Under the pieces are notes generated by a model that was given only the letters and a program-made list of their open reading frames with translations, did not search any database and had not been told where the DNA came from. Shown here piece after piece: positions 21,085-32,369 of a DNA stretch of 64,000 nt. This DNA is from Holothuria scabra (lineage: Eukaryota; Echinodermata; Holothuroidea; Aspidochirotida; Holothuriidae), in assembly GCA_037179385.1 (NCBI GenBank), contig CM074185.1, positions 5,947,371 to 6,011,370 on the forward strand. The letters are read 5' to 3'. The translations under genes and the position numbers were made by a program. Each line of letters starts with the position of its first letter. Position 1 is the first letter of the stretch.

Positions 21085-22772
21085 TAGCAAATTAAGGACA
21101 ATGGAGTAGTCATGTTTTCATAAAACATTCGTCACGTTGTACCCATGTACCGTTCCTTTGTTGATGATAACGTGGCCCTTGAATATGACCACTTTTTATA
21201 CTGCTTCATAACAAGCAAAGTTCAGAAATCAGAGATGAATAAGCTCCGGCTTTTATTTTGTACTTCCAGGCCTATGTTGTGGAAACATAGATGTGTTAAT
21301 GTTTTGAAAGGAAAGCTAATCCTGGTCCTGAAATACAAAAGGTGATAATCAGGGAAGTTATAGGTCGAATTCGAGCTGATTACATCCGCTGGCCTCTCTC
21401 TAAATTTACCAAAGTATCAGTGGGTTCTGGAGAAATCGTTAATTGTACAGTTTTTCTTGTGAATAGTGCTTCCATTAACCACTGCACTATTCACACGAAA
21501 ATTTTCGTATGAATAGTGCTTCCACTGGCCGTTCTTCATAAAATAATATTTGTGTGAATAGGCCCCACTGACTTGAAGAAAGACGTCCACTGGTTCGCTC
21601 TGATTCCACATTCAGTAGGACAGAGTGATTGGCCGAATTTATTCTTCAACTTTCGTTCTGTAATATGCATATAATATTCAAGATGTAAATATAGTCTTTC
21701 TTTCCAAGAAACCATGGAAAGGAGTAATTGGCCTAATCACATAGAATTAAGTAGAGTAGTTTTTCTGTGCCGGTAATTATAATTTAATACCAACAGTTGA
21801 AATGCAAACATGAAATTGTTATGACTCGTTGAATTGGGTAAAGGAAAACAAGAAATCATGCTGTACATACTGGAAATATTATAGTTTACATTGAATTAGT
21901 CCTATGTACAAATATAGATGTAAGCAAATTTCTTCCATCCAAGTAAAAAAATAAAGTAATACATTCATGCACTGAAATAAACTTGAAATTTTCTTCTCCT
22001 TCTTCGGAAACAAAAATAAATGAAAAACAAAACGATGGCTTCATAAACAGTTGGTAATTAATATAATCTTTTTCGGCTTTTTGTAAATACATTGTCTCAA
22101 GCGAAAACATGAAAAACAAAGTGATTCTGATAGTCATGACAGACAATATCAACGTAAGTTGCAATCTCCTCCGAGAAACCAAAAAGGGTCAAAGGTCTAA
22201 TTGCGAGCATTTAAATTAAAGGGAATATTGCGTTTAAAATGCTCCAACATAGCATTAAAAGTAAAAAGCTGTAGTCATTTTCACAGCATTCAGTCTCAAC
22301 AATGAACCCCAGCAAAAGCTTCTTCTCAAAATATTATGCCCAAGAAGAGTTATAGAATGAAGCTGCATCTTTTGAAATGTTGAAAGTTTGTTTGGATGAA
22401 CAAATAATTCTTGAGCAATAAGCAAGGGAATTCATATATAAGGAAAAGTTATTTGTTGAAAAGAAGGCTACCATACTGCCTTGTTTGTAGTTATTTATCA
22501 CTCTTTGTCCACAAATGTTGGTTTTAAAAGGATGAAATTTCCATGCCGTGACGTCGCTTCTTGAAAGAGCAACATAGGCACCCCAGTATATCAAAGACGG
22601 TGTTGGGTGTAACTACTGTAATATCTGAGTTTGTTACATGATCTCTGACCTCAAATGATCTATGCTTGTTCATACTGCATGAAAAGCAATTAACACATGC
22701 TGACTGACCTGTTACCTAACCCCAAATGTTACGTAACTTTTTGTGTATTGAAACACGTCTCCAACTGTCAAT
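21085..22772. other. non-coding stretch before the large duplication
   Basis: AT-rich. Near 21450-21560 the words GAATAGTGCTTCCA and ACTATTCACACGAAA repeat in both orientations. No gene or complete element recognised. Confidence 0.5.
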
Positions 22773-23014
22773 CTATAAATCAGATATGAAACTTGACTTA
22801 GTCAAGTCTGCATGTGGTGGGCTTCTTTTCCTCCTTGAGCAACAAGAGTTATTCAGGCAGAAATGAAAGATGTAACAAAAAGTAAGAGAGGACGATTCAT
22901 CGTGTCCTTTTTAAAACAAACGCAGTATTTCCTTGTTTCCTTCTTAATACCTTCTATGGGAGTTATTCTCATATTCGATCTCCTTTCATAATTTAAAATT
23001 TTCCTGGCAATTAA

Positions 23015-23298
23015 AAGTCCGATCCTCTCATCCCAAACAGTTTCAGTTCACCTAAAATGACTTACTCAAGCCTCTCACAACTGTCCGAAAATTCATTCTC
23101 ATCCAAACACAAACTGCTTCAGGGTACAGTATACAATACCCCAAATGTGTAATCAAAACACTGTCTATACAGTGCATGATGTGAAATATGAGGTTGAGTA
23201 CTCTGCATTTTTAAACTTAGTGTCCATCAAAGAGTTGAGCCATTTGAGAATTTATTTGGATTACTACAAAAAATAAAAAAAGTTTTGGGTGTGAGGAC
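23015..23298 (+). mobile_element. TTAA-flanked MITE, copy 2
   Basis: Flanked by TTAA on both sides (23011-23014 and 23299-23302). Ends AAGTCCGATCCTCTCATCCC and GGGTGTGAGGAC form imperfect inverted repeats. The TTAA target suits piggyBac-type transposition in trans, though the ends are not the classic CCCTTT type. Non-coding, 284 bp. Confidence 0.85.
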
Positions 23299-23654
23299 TT
23301 AAGATACAATATATGTAAGTTATTACAAGAAGTGGACGGTACCTGGACTTGCTCGTTAGCCTAGGGTAGTCGTTGTGCATGAAATCCGCCAGCGGAGTGT
23401 TCAAATTCCAGGAGAAAATGAGACAACTGCTTGAACTCTGAATACACGTTTACCCATAGGCACGTTTAGGACTTACACATATACTTCCAAAGTTTGGGCA
23501 AAATGTGTTTTCTGATTCCTTAACACATCATTTTAGAATGTAGCCGCCTTCAGTATGAGAAGGCTAACACGAAGGATTTTTTGTGTGTAACGATAATGGA
23601 GTGGGTGATCCCATATTGCAAATTCATGGAGGAGTTGATAGGACTGTGAAAATT

Positions 23655-25085
23655 CTCCAAAATTGCCACATCCTCTCATTCCAGATCTTATTTCTATTCT
23701 CCTAACCTATACCTTCTTACCTAAGCCCCTCTATAACTATCTATAACTCATCCTCATTCAGACAGAATCTTCGTCTGTCGCTTTAAAGATCAGTAGACCT
23801 ACACATGTTGTGTAATACGAGCTACAGTACTCCGATTTTTGGTTTCCCGAAAGGGAAAACCTATAGACTCATGCAGACAAAACTTTTGCAAAACGTGTAG
23901 GATCTTGCATCTTAGTGTTGGCGCATACTTTGGCTCATCGACTCAAGTTTCTTAACATTGGTGCACAAGTACTAAGCGGTTACATAATTGTTCACTGTCT
24001 GAAGCCAATGACCGGCTTTATCGAAGATTGGTTTTGATGACTCAGCCAGACGAGACCATTTATAACGTGGGCAATTGTGTGCTGTTTCTACAAAGATAGT
24101 ATTGTTTGCAATTGAAGAAAAAACCGAACACTTTTTGTTCTGTTTGATTCGTTTTATATATTTTATGATAACAGATTTTTAATTCATAGTTCAGACCTTG
24201 AGCCTGGAACAGCAACTTTTGACGAGAGAAATATTTTCACCTCCTTTAAAATGTTTCTAACCTTCATTGGGCATTGGGTTACGTAACAGGTATCTATAGA
24301 GTTTCAAATAAGATTTAGAACGCGTGGAAACCGTATGGAAACCGAGAGAAAGCCTTCAGAAGAAAGGCATATGCGTTAGCACTTTGTGGGAAGGCATCAT
24401 TCCCTCGGCAGTTATTTTAAAGGCGGCCTTCTGGTGGCTTTTCACCGAGGATTTGTTAAAAAAGATATCCACAAAAGAAAAAATTTACCCTGTGTCCTTC
24501 AAACCCGGTCGCAATTCCTTTTCCTAACCGTCAAGATATTTCATTTTAAAGATTGGTTATTTTTATTAAAAATACCGCTGCTTTTTAACAAAGCCACAAA
24601 AGTTGTGTAATGTGGGCACATTGCCTCCGATTTTTTTTGTTTTTCTAAATAAGACATAAGGTCATTTTGTCCTTGAGATTATAAACTATGGGAATATGTA
24701 AATAACTTTGCCTTTAGATCAAGCATTACCCTTCACCTTACGTAGAGTACAATCACCACTGTTGATTAATATTTTCTGCAGCGGCATCAAAATTATAAAT
24801 AAGATGAATTCAATGTGAAATTAATGAGTCACGATGACATCACAAATTTACATGATGCACGACATCAAAAGAAAAAAAGTTGCATTACTTTAGAAATTTG
24901 TATCTTCAGAACGCTATATGCTATTGTGATGATTTTTTCGCCTCCTAATTATTTTTCTGCATATCTTGAATTTAATGAATTTTGTCTCCGGAATATGCCT
25001 TTAATTATCCTTTCGGGAAATGTTTCATAATTCAGTTTTGCATTTAATTTGCTGTCAATCAAAGAGCTTTGCCGATAATTTCACC
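23655..25085 (+). mobile_element. TTAA-type MITE split by a later insertion
   Basis: Positions 23655-23840 match the left half of the TTAA MITE family (CCTCTCATTCC, CTATTCTCCTAACCT, AGCCCCTC, CTCATCCTCATTCAGACA), and about 25030-25085 match the right half (TGCATTTAATTTGCTGTCAA, AAGAGCTTTGCC). The element at 23843-25020 lies exactly between, so it inserted into this MITE. Confidence 0.65.
23843..25020 (+). mobile_element. 12-bp-TIR element, forward copy
   Basis: TTTCCCGAAAGG at 23843 and CCTTTCGGGAAA at 25009-25020 are exact inverse ends. Most of the interior matches in reverse complement the copy at 28889-29771; an approximately 290-bp stretch around 24190-24480 is present only here. Short frames in that stretch (up to 74 residues) show no domain. 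Superfamily unknown; no target duplication identified, and similarity runs about 10 bp past the outer end. Confidence 0.7.
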
Positions 25086-27478
25086 TTGAAAAATTTCTGA
25101 TATCTTGCAATACTGAGCAATCATGGTGTAGTCCTTTACGTGGCTTATACTCTTCTATATACCAGCAAGAAACTGATCGTATTTCGGTGCAGGAACACAG
25201 CTCTAAGATTTAGTTTCGGCAAAATAACGAAAATATGCCTTACATTATTTGAATTGTACAAGAACTTACGACGCTTCAAGGTACTATGCAATCTACCATT
25301 TGATTTAGTTTTGCTGTTGAGTGAACAAGACAGCAATCTTAGCCCTGGGAATTACGAGCCTGATTATTTTGATTAATATTTCATGTTTTGTTATATTTAT
25401 GCATATAGTTTTGCAACTCTATAATAGATAGGCCTATATTTCAGTCTTCCGACACCGTTGCACTAGTGTGACACTAGTAGCATAAGGCTGTATCATGATT
25501 AAATGGCTCATTGAGAAGTAGGCTACCAGGCTACCTAGTGCTTAGTCCTCAATCAGGCCCCACACCAGAGCTGCGAACCTCCAAATTATTAATTTAGATT
25601 TACATGAAAAAAACTGGGATGGTGTCTCAAATCTGGAGATTTTTAGAAATTTTTCAGCACCTGCTTGGTGTGACTGAACATGTTGCATGCAAATTCCAGG
25701 GTCCAGGGACCAAATCCAGGGGAGGGACCAAGGTTTGATCCACAGGTGATCTAAGCTCCCTGACAGTGACAAAGCTAGGACTTTTTCCGGGGGATGAGGC
25801 AAGCATCTACATTTTCCTAATTTTTAAATGTGCATGAACTCAGTGACTTCACCTCTTATAATAGAGCCTGTGCTGGACGCGGAGTGAGCAGAAAAGTTAG
25901 TTTTTTGAAGCAAATATTTCTAAATATGGAGCTTGTATTGCAGAAGAGCTTAGATTCTGGGAGTTTACTGTAAGGAAATATGAAAATTTGGGCATTATTG
26001 ACTTGAAGAATCTGCACTTGCTATTTGATATCTGAGATTGCATGGTAACTCAGGTTCGTTGCTGTTACTGAGGCTTCTCGGCGACTTTTAAAAGTTTCCG
26101 AAAATTTGCTGCCCTTTTAAGAAAGAATCTTTTAAAATCAAAACCCTATGTTGAAGTAAACTGCACTGTAGTAGCCCGGAGAAGTTTACCAGGCTGATTA
26201 AATATGAGCGAGCACTACTTCCATTGGGCATGGCAATTCGGGACGCGCAAAGCGCGAAAATGTTTTCTATTTGAACCAATAAATACAAATAGGGAGCCTT
26301 TATTGGAGAGAATTCGGAATTTTATGAAAAAAATTGGAATAAACGCACTGTAGTTGACTGGTGTCCCATACAAGCAAATTTCCGAATGTTTCACTTCCAA
26401 AGCCGTCGGGGGTGGGGGATCTGACCAGAAATGATGACACGCAATTGACGCCTGTACTGACACATGTCCCCCTTGAGCCAGCATTCATCACAGCCAGAAG
26501 GTAGTGACCATTGGTGTCTTTGGTCACAGCTCTATCCATATAGACGAATACGATCAGCACATGTGTTTAGTGGGTGTAGACCGCCATTAATGGGGTCTAT
26601 CAACCTTAAATCGTCTTCATTCATTTTCTAAATGAATTTCAAAACCCAAATATTCAGCGAAATTGAAGGAATCGAAATACAACTAAGTGTTCAATCATCC
26701 ATTATACAGGTTAGCAAGGAAATTGAAAGATTTGAGGTGACAGACCCCAGTTTTGCCGACTGAAATCAGACTATCACTACCACTCGCCCTCCGGATTTGT
26801 CTACAGACCTCCAAACGCGTCGAGGGTGTCGAAAAATGGCTGAATATGCATTTCAAAATTGTTCACATTTAAAGCCGGGAATTTTAAGAATGATATATTT
26901 ATCCCACTGGCATGGTTGGTCTAATTTTACCTAGTCACTCCACGTACCCGCCCTAATTTATTCCGTGCCCAACGTCACTAATCTCGGTGAATTATGCTGT
27001 TCACAATCAATAATAACACTATTATCTCGTGGCTATGTCGTTTGTTTTCTTCGTTTGTTTATTGAATTCTCTGTGACACCTCCAAGGAGGTTAAAGAGAC
27101 TTATATGCATTCAATATACATCATACATCGTGACCTTGGAATTAAGCTATATACGTAACATTGATTTGAACTAGAAAAACAGGGTCAGCACGAATCGCTC
27201 CAATGACCCAGTGCCCGCAGTTTTTTTTTTTTTCCTTATTTTTTTTTGGGGGGGGGGCGACTCTTTTTACCTTTCACCATTGATTCTACTTTTTCCTAGA
27301 ACATTTCCAAACCTTTGAAAAAAGGATCCTTGAAATTTCGAATGATCCCAGTTTTATTAGATGCCCTCCTCCAGTTGTCCGGTCCTCCTCTGGGAGCTTT
27401 CAGGGGGTGAAAAATTTTCAGGGTCAAAACTGATAAAACTCGTAGAAGCCAAATTGCTATTTTTCATCTCCTTTATTG
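25086..27478. other. non-coding stretch of the unit
   Basis: No gene recognised; frames up to 89 residues lack domains and several are broken by single-base differences in the second unit. It contains an ACTAGTGTGACACTAGT palindrome near 25465, a GACGCGCAAAGCGCG segment near 26240, and a T-run followed by a G-run at 27220-27257. Confidence 0.5.
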
Positions 27479-27845
27479 AAAGAGGCTCATTGAGTTGATA
27501 TCCGAAACTTATGAGAGTGTTTAAGGGTCATTACCATATGAAAATGCTTATAGTTAGCATATTAAGTGAAGAGTCATATCCAACCAATAGTTACGAAAAA
27601 AGTGGAAATTTGGGATTTTGTGGTGTCCTGACTTGTTACTGTTTTGTACATAATATGAAAAAGTTTCTGGTCACAAATTTTTGAAATCTGAATTAAACCA
27701 CTAAGTGCTCACTTCTAAGACAGTTATTTTTATGAAGGATGCGGGGATTGTCTAAGTTGGACCATTTGTCATTGGTTTGTGAAGAAAACATAACAGCTTT
27801 GGAAATTTTTTTTGAATATCATGAACCAACTCAATGAGCCTCTTT
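27479..27845. mobile_element. 367-bp MITE with 19-bp perfect inverted ends
   Basis: AAAGAGGCTCATTGAGTTG at 27479-27497 is the exact inverse of 27827-27845. The interior is non-coding. No clear target duplication was found. It lies 40 bp before the next MITE. Confidence 0.78.
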
Positions 27846-27885
27846 AAAATATCTGCAATGAAGAACGATGGAAGGAAAACTTTAA

Positions 27886-28176
27886 AGGCCCTGTTCTCTC
27901 ACCCCAAACAGTACCAATTCTCCTAACCTTCTTAATGAAGCCTCTCCCACAATTTTCTGAACTTCATCCTCATCCATACACAATCCCAGTTTATTGCTTT
28001 AGGGCGAGTATAGAAAAACTCAATTTATATAATCAAAACACTCTCAGTACTGCTGTATAATATAAGCTTTGGCACTCTGCATTGTTTGAATTAGCTGTCA
28101 ATCAAAGAGCTGAGCCAATTGGGAATTTCGGTACCCGGGTACCAAAACTGTAGTTTGGGGTGAATGGTTTGGCCCT
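27886..28176 (+). mobile_element. TTAA-flanked MITE, copy 3
   Basis: TTAA at 27882-27885 and 28177-28180. Ends AGGCCCTGTTCTCTCACCCC and GGGGTGAATGGTTTGGCCCT are imperfect inverses, and an inner CCCCAAAC/GTTTGGGG pair extends them. Contains a GGTACCCGGGTACC palindrome. This is the cleanest copy of the family in the window. Confidence 0.88.
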
Positions 28177-28180
28177 TTAA

Positions 28181-28888
28181 GGTTAAAAAGTCTTCTCTCA
28201 TTGTTCGAAACTGAAATAGCTAAAGGATTCACCGATCTGAGAGGCCAGTTGATGTGGGAATCATCCATAACGCGAGGTTCGTCATTCACATCCGAATGGA
28301 ATGTATTACATTTGTCAATTAACAGTCTAGAAGGAAGCAGGATGGAGATTTCCTAGAACATGGATTAATTCTTCAAGGGTGCCTCTAACCCTTTGTGCAT
28401 CCAACGTAAGCGTTGTATCATCTGCATACCATATAGCGATTTTATTTCAATGTTTACTGTACCGCCTTGGAATAAATTATTTGCAAGTTTTTTGTTTTTG
28501 TTTTTTTTTTTTTTCTGAGGGGGAGGGGGGTTAAAGTCTTCCACACACACGAACGCAAGAAGAAAAGATACGGGCTAAGTGTGTGGCAGCCTTGTTTTAC
28601 TCACCACAGTAAAATAGTGTGTTAACTGCATACAAAAAATCCAGAAGAGAAGCCATTGTTACATGCACAAGAACATACCATTACAATGTACAAGTGTCGA
28701 CCATTGTGCAAGAATGTCTTTGTCCATTGGATAATTTTTTTTCCAAATTTGAATTCCCTTATAGGTTTGAAAATGAAAGGCCTGCCATACTTACTTATCA
28801 AATGACTTCCCGAAATAAACCTGATGCTTTCCCTATAGATCAATCATGTCAAACCAAAGATTTCAATCAAAACTTAAGTGTGAAAAAA
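28181..28888. other. non-coding stretch with a 127-codon chance frame
   Basis: A plus-strand frame at 28619-29002 runs 127 codons with no recognised domain, enters the TIR element, and is cut by a C insertion in the second unit (96 codons there). That argues against a real gene. A T-run and G-run lie near 28500-28530. Confidence 0.5.
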
Positions 28889-29771
28889 TTTCCCGCAAGG
28901 ATTATTAAAGGCATCTTCCCTGACACAAAATTTATTAACTTCAAGATATGCAGAAAAATGTTTCTTTTTAGGAGGCGAAAACTTCATCTCAATAGTATAT
29001 AGCTTTCCGGATACAAGTATATAAAGTAATGCAACTTTTTCTTTTGATTTGGTGCATCATATAAATCTGTGATGTCATCGCGGCTCATTAATTTGACATT
29101 ACATTCAATTTATTTATAATTTTTATGCCACTGCAAGAAATATTAACCAACAGTGGTAGTTGTGTTCTACGTATGGTGAAGGGTAATGCTTGACCTACAG
29201 GCAAAAATATTTAAACATTCCAAAATTTCAAGGACAAAACGAGACTTTAACTTATATACAAAGACAAAACGAATGAGAGACAGTGTGCCTACATTGCATA
29301 ACTTTTTGTGGCTTTGTTGAAGAGCAGCGGTATTGTTTAACAGAAGAAACCAATCTTTAAAATGAGATGTGTTGAGTTAGGAAAAGGAATTGCGACAGGG
29401 TTTCAAGGACACGCATGGATTTTTTGGAGAAAATCTGTTATGATTGTAATATACATGAAACGAATCAAACAGAATAACAAGTGTTCTGGTTTTTTCTTCA
29501 ATTGCAAACAATCCTGTTTTTGTAGAAACAGAGCACACAATTGCCCACGTTATAAATGGTCTCGTCGGGCTGAGTCATCAAAACCAATTTTCGATAAAGC
29601 CAGTCTTTGGCTTCTGGCAGAGTGAACAATTATGTAGTGGCGTAGTACTTGTGCACCAATGTTAAGAGAGTCGATGAGCCTTAGTATACGCCAACACTAA
29701 AATGCACGATCCTACACATGTTTTGCAAAAGTCTTGTCTGCATGAGTCCATAGGTTTTCCCTTTCGAGAAA
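28889..29771 (-). mobile_element. 12-bp-TIR element, reverse copy
   Basis: Reverse complement of the 23843-25020 element, shorter by the ~290-bp block. Ends have decayed to TTTCCCGCAAGG and CCTTTCGAGAAA. Shared blocks include AATTGTTCACTCTG-type and GTCTCGTCTGGCTGAGTCAT-type segments in inverse. The two copies form an inverted pair separated by about 3.9 kb. Confidence 0.7.
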
Positions 29772-30437
29772 CCAAAAATGGAATATACTGCCATCGTGCT
29801 TTGTGGTTAGCATAAGTAACGGAAGAGAAAACAAGGCTGTGAGTCACAATTACTGGAAAATGCCAATAACTAACTTAGTTACTTACGGTCATTACTAACT
29901 ACCGGTAACCTATTAATCTCCCCTTCATGACAGCATTCTACTGTTTTGTCCAATAACAGACGGCAAGATAACCTTTATACGATTTGCAATGCATTTGGCA
30001 CCAATCCCATCGTATTTAACAGGGTAATTGACCTGCGACCTTTTGAGGTCGGAATAAGCGTAATATATAATATAGTATAATATATAATAATATAATAAAT
30101 AAGCATTACACGCCTACACCTAAACCGCCCACTTGCACAGGAGACCAATTCCAACCTACTGAACGTGCATAAAAGAGTCTAACAAATTTCAAAAAAAACT
30201 TGGCCTACTTGATAGGGTTAGAATGAATAAGATGATCAGAACGCAATCCCCACATCATGTATCAGAATATGCGGCAAGTTTTCCGGAAGTCAGAAAGAAC
30301 TAAGGCGACAGTGTGTCGCCGGAGTAACATTCGGAATGTATTTAGATCGGGGATTTCTTTTCCTTCAAATGTCGATTTTAAAATCAAAATAGTTCATTCC
30401 TTTAAACCACTCGTTTCCGGTTTTGAAACTAGTCCTT
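29772..30437. other. non-coding stretch with AT microsatellite
   Basis: Positions 30060-30105 are a run of ATATAAT/TAATA steps. Nothing gene-like otherwise; the 143-codon frame that starts at 30257 continues into the piggyBac-like MITE and is not supported. Confidence 0.5.
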
Positions 30438-30441
30438 TTGA

Positions 30442-30692
30442 CCCTTTACCGTTGTTTGGGTCCTTTTGGACCCATGCGGAGAGCTCGGCTGTCACACATC
30501 TTTACTGTTTCACGCGGAGCTCGAAACTGCGAGCAGCTACCCGAAAATTCGGCCACAAGAGCGAGAGAGACAATAGTTTAAGGTCACGGGGCCAATGGCC
30601 TACGGAAGCCGATGCGAAGCGGGCTACGTCCGCTTTTCCGCCCAATCCCGAGGCGCGCAAATATGCACCGATCGGAGCACAACGGTAAAGGG
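30442..30692. mobile_element. piggyBac-like GC-rich MITE
   Basis: CCCTTTACCGTTGT at the left and its exact inverse ACAACGGTAAAGGG at the right, with TTAA directly after (30693-30696) and TTGA directly before (30438-30441). CCCTTT-type ends with TTAA targets are the mark of piggyBac elements. The 251-bp interior is much more GC- and CpG-rich than its surroundings and holds a TGGGTCCTTTTGGACCCA palindrome just inside the left end. No transposase. One changed base in the left TTAA suggests an aged insertion. Confidence 0.87.
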
Positions 30693-30696
30693 TTAA

Positions 30697-31699
30697 TGTC
30701 ATTGACATTTTGTTTGTCAAAATCAACGTTTAATGCAAAGGTCGCGTCCACTGATAATATCATCACATTCCAAATTGTGACAACGAAATTAAAACCGAAA
30801 AAACAATGGGTCACCGCATCAAAACTTGGACAAAAGACACAAAACAACATAAAGACACAATCTACAAACTTCAAATCTAATAACGAGACCGGCCTCATTA
30901 AAAGTTCAGAAGACAAAGTATAAGATTAAAAAGTATGCAACCACCAAGACTTTGCCCTGATATAAAAGCTTTCAGTGACGTCACAAGTTCGGCCATTTTG
31001 ACCGGCAAAAACTAGTGCAGTGTGCTAGCTCGTGATAGCAAGTTGAGCAGCTGGCGACCCAGGTGTTGACTGTTGCACTAAAACACTGTTTATTTTTTCC
31101 AGGTGGTAGGCATGGCTTTTAATTGTGATGGCACTTGAAAGCATTCTATACAGTGCAAAAATACAGCATTTCCACCGGCCCCATTCATTTTGTTTTGTCA
31201 GTCCCTTGCATCCCTGTGGTCAGAGTGCGCACCTCTAGTACAAAACGTCAGGCCCGAAGTCACGCAGACAAGACACTGAAAGGAGCCCAAAACCTTTCCA
31301 GGGGGCGGAAACTTTTCTGGGGTCCAAACGAGTTCAAATGCATTTAGTCAATGGCAAACTTCACAAGTCACGAGAAGGGCGAAAAATTCAGAAAGGGGTG
31401 GGCTTCGCCCCATTGGTCCCCTTCCTTTCAAAAACGTACAAATAAACAGTCACGCAGTAACAATGGGACAACTCAAACCGGACGGACAAAACAAACGCTA
31501 ACCATCAACCATCCACACACCAAACATGGAACGAAAAGGTTTTCCACCAACGGAAAAGACGCACCAACCCCCACCCCTCCACCCAAACGAACCGCACATT
31601 CGCCCACAGGCGCCTTCAACACCAACTTCGGCCCTAAGACAACAAAAACCAAAAACATCCCACACCACGCTTAAAGATCATCCCAATTCAGGAGGCAAC
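30697..31699. other. non-coding stretch
   Basis: Includes a 107-codon Pro/Thr/Lys-rich frame at 31351-31674 and an overlapping 143-codon frame at 31526-31957, both identical in the second unit. Composition reflects an A- and C-rich strand rather than a domain. Not called as genes. Confidence 0.45.
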
Positions 31700-31845
31700 A
31701 CCCCCCAAACGCAACACGTACGTGACGATGCCAGAAGGCAACACCACGCCCCGAAGGCAACACCACGCCCGAAGGAAATAACACGCCCTAAGGCAACAAC
31801 ACCCCAAAGGCAACAACACGTCCGAAGGCAACAACACTTTAAAAG
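31700..31845 (+). repeat. GGCAACA minisatellite, unit about 18 bp
   Basis: Seven or so imperfect units of the type GAAGGCAACACCACGCCC, with unit lengths varying around 15-18 bp. It makes the overlapping frame Gln/Arg/Pro/Thr-rich. Confidence 0.75.
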
Positions 31846-32367
31846 CACTGGACAAATATACAGGAACACCTTGCCCAAGGATGCCCCTGGAAAATATAAA
31901 TCAAAAGTTATTAGCAAACACCCCTTTTTGTTCTATTGTCTTCGACTTGGTGGATAATATGTATATATGAAATGAAATGTCATCATTTAATAAATATGAT
32001 AAATATCTTTGACTGAGAGGAGACATGATTGAGGTGTTAGAATTGTGTCAGGGGTGCACGATGAGAGATATAACGGAAAAGTTTCTTAAGTTTGGTACTA
32101 TTACTCATACCCGTCTTCATAGTCAGAAGCTACTTAAAGAGTTTGTAGACTCAATATTAGAAAATTTAGTTTTTCGTGTAGAGTTGTTGACGTTTGGAAT
32201 AGCCTTCCTGAAAGTGTAGTCTCAGTTGCAAGTGTTTTCAAATTTGAGTGAGCTCTGGATAGGTTTTGGGCTGGCCAAGAGATCGTGTATAACTATGAAG
32301 CAGTGATTTGTATGTTAAGTAACCGGCTAGTATGGCAGTCACCCATTTGCGCTGAGCTTGCTGCTAC
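31846..32367. other. non-coding stretch
   Basis: A 64-codon frame at 32025-32219 and nearby in-frame pieces lack any domain I recognise. Nothing else seen. Confidence 0.45.
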
Positions 32368-32369
32368 TA

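Noticed and set aside
24324..24610. Overlapping 67-74 codon frames in the extra block of the TIR element
   Set aside because: A substitution and indel in unit 2 alter the frame, and no transposase motif (DDE/DDD) is visible.
28619..29002. 127-codon frame that might be a gene
   Set aside because: A one-base insertion breaks it in unit 2, it crosses into a transposon end, and no motif is recognisable.
30257..30688. 143-codon plus-strand frame and overlapping minus-strand frames
   Set aside because: Most of the frame lies in the GC-rich piggyBac-like MITE, where stop codons are rare by composition. No domain seen.
31351..31957. Two overlapping Pro/Gln/Lys-rich frames (107 and 143 codons) kept in both units
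   Set aside because: They follow from the strand's base composition and an 18-bp minisatellite, and conservation between units is uninformative because the units are nearly identical everywhere.
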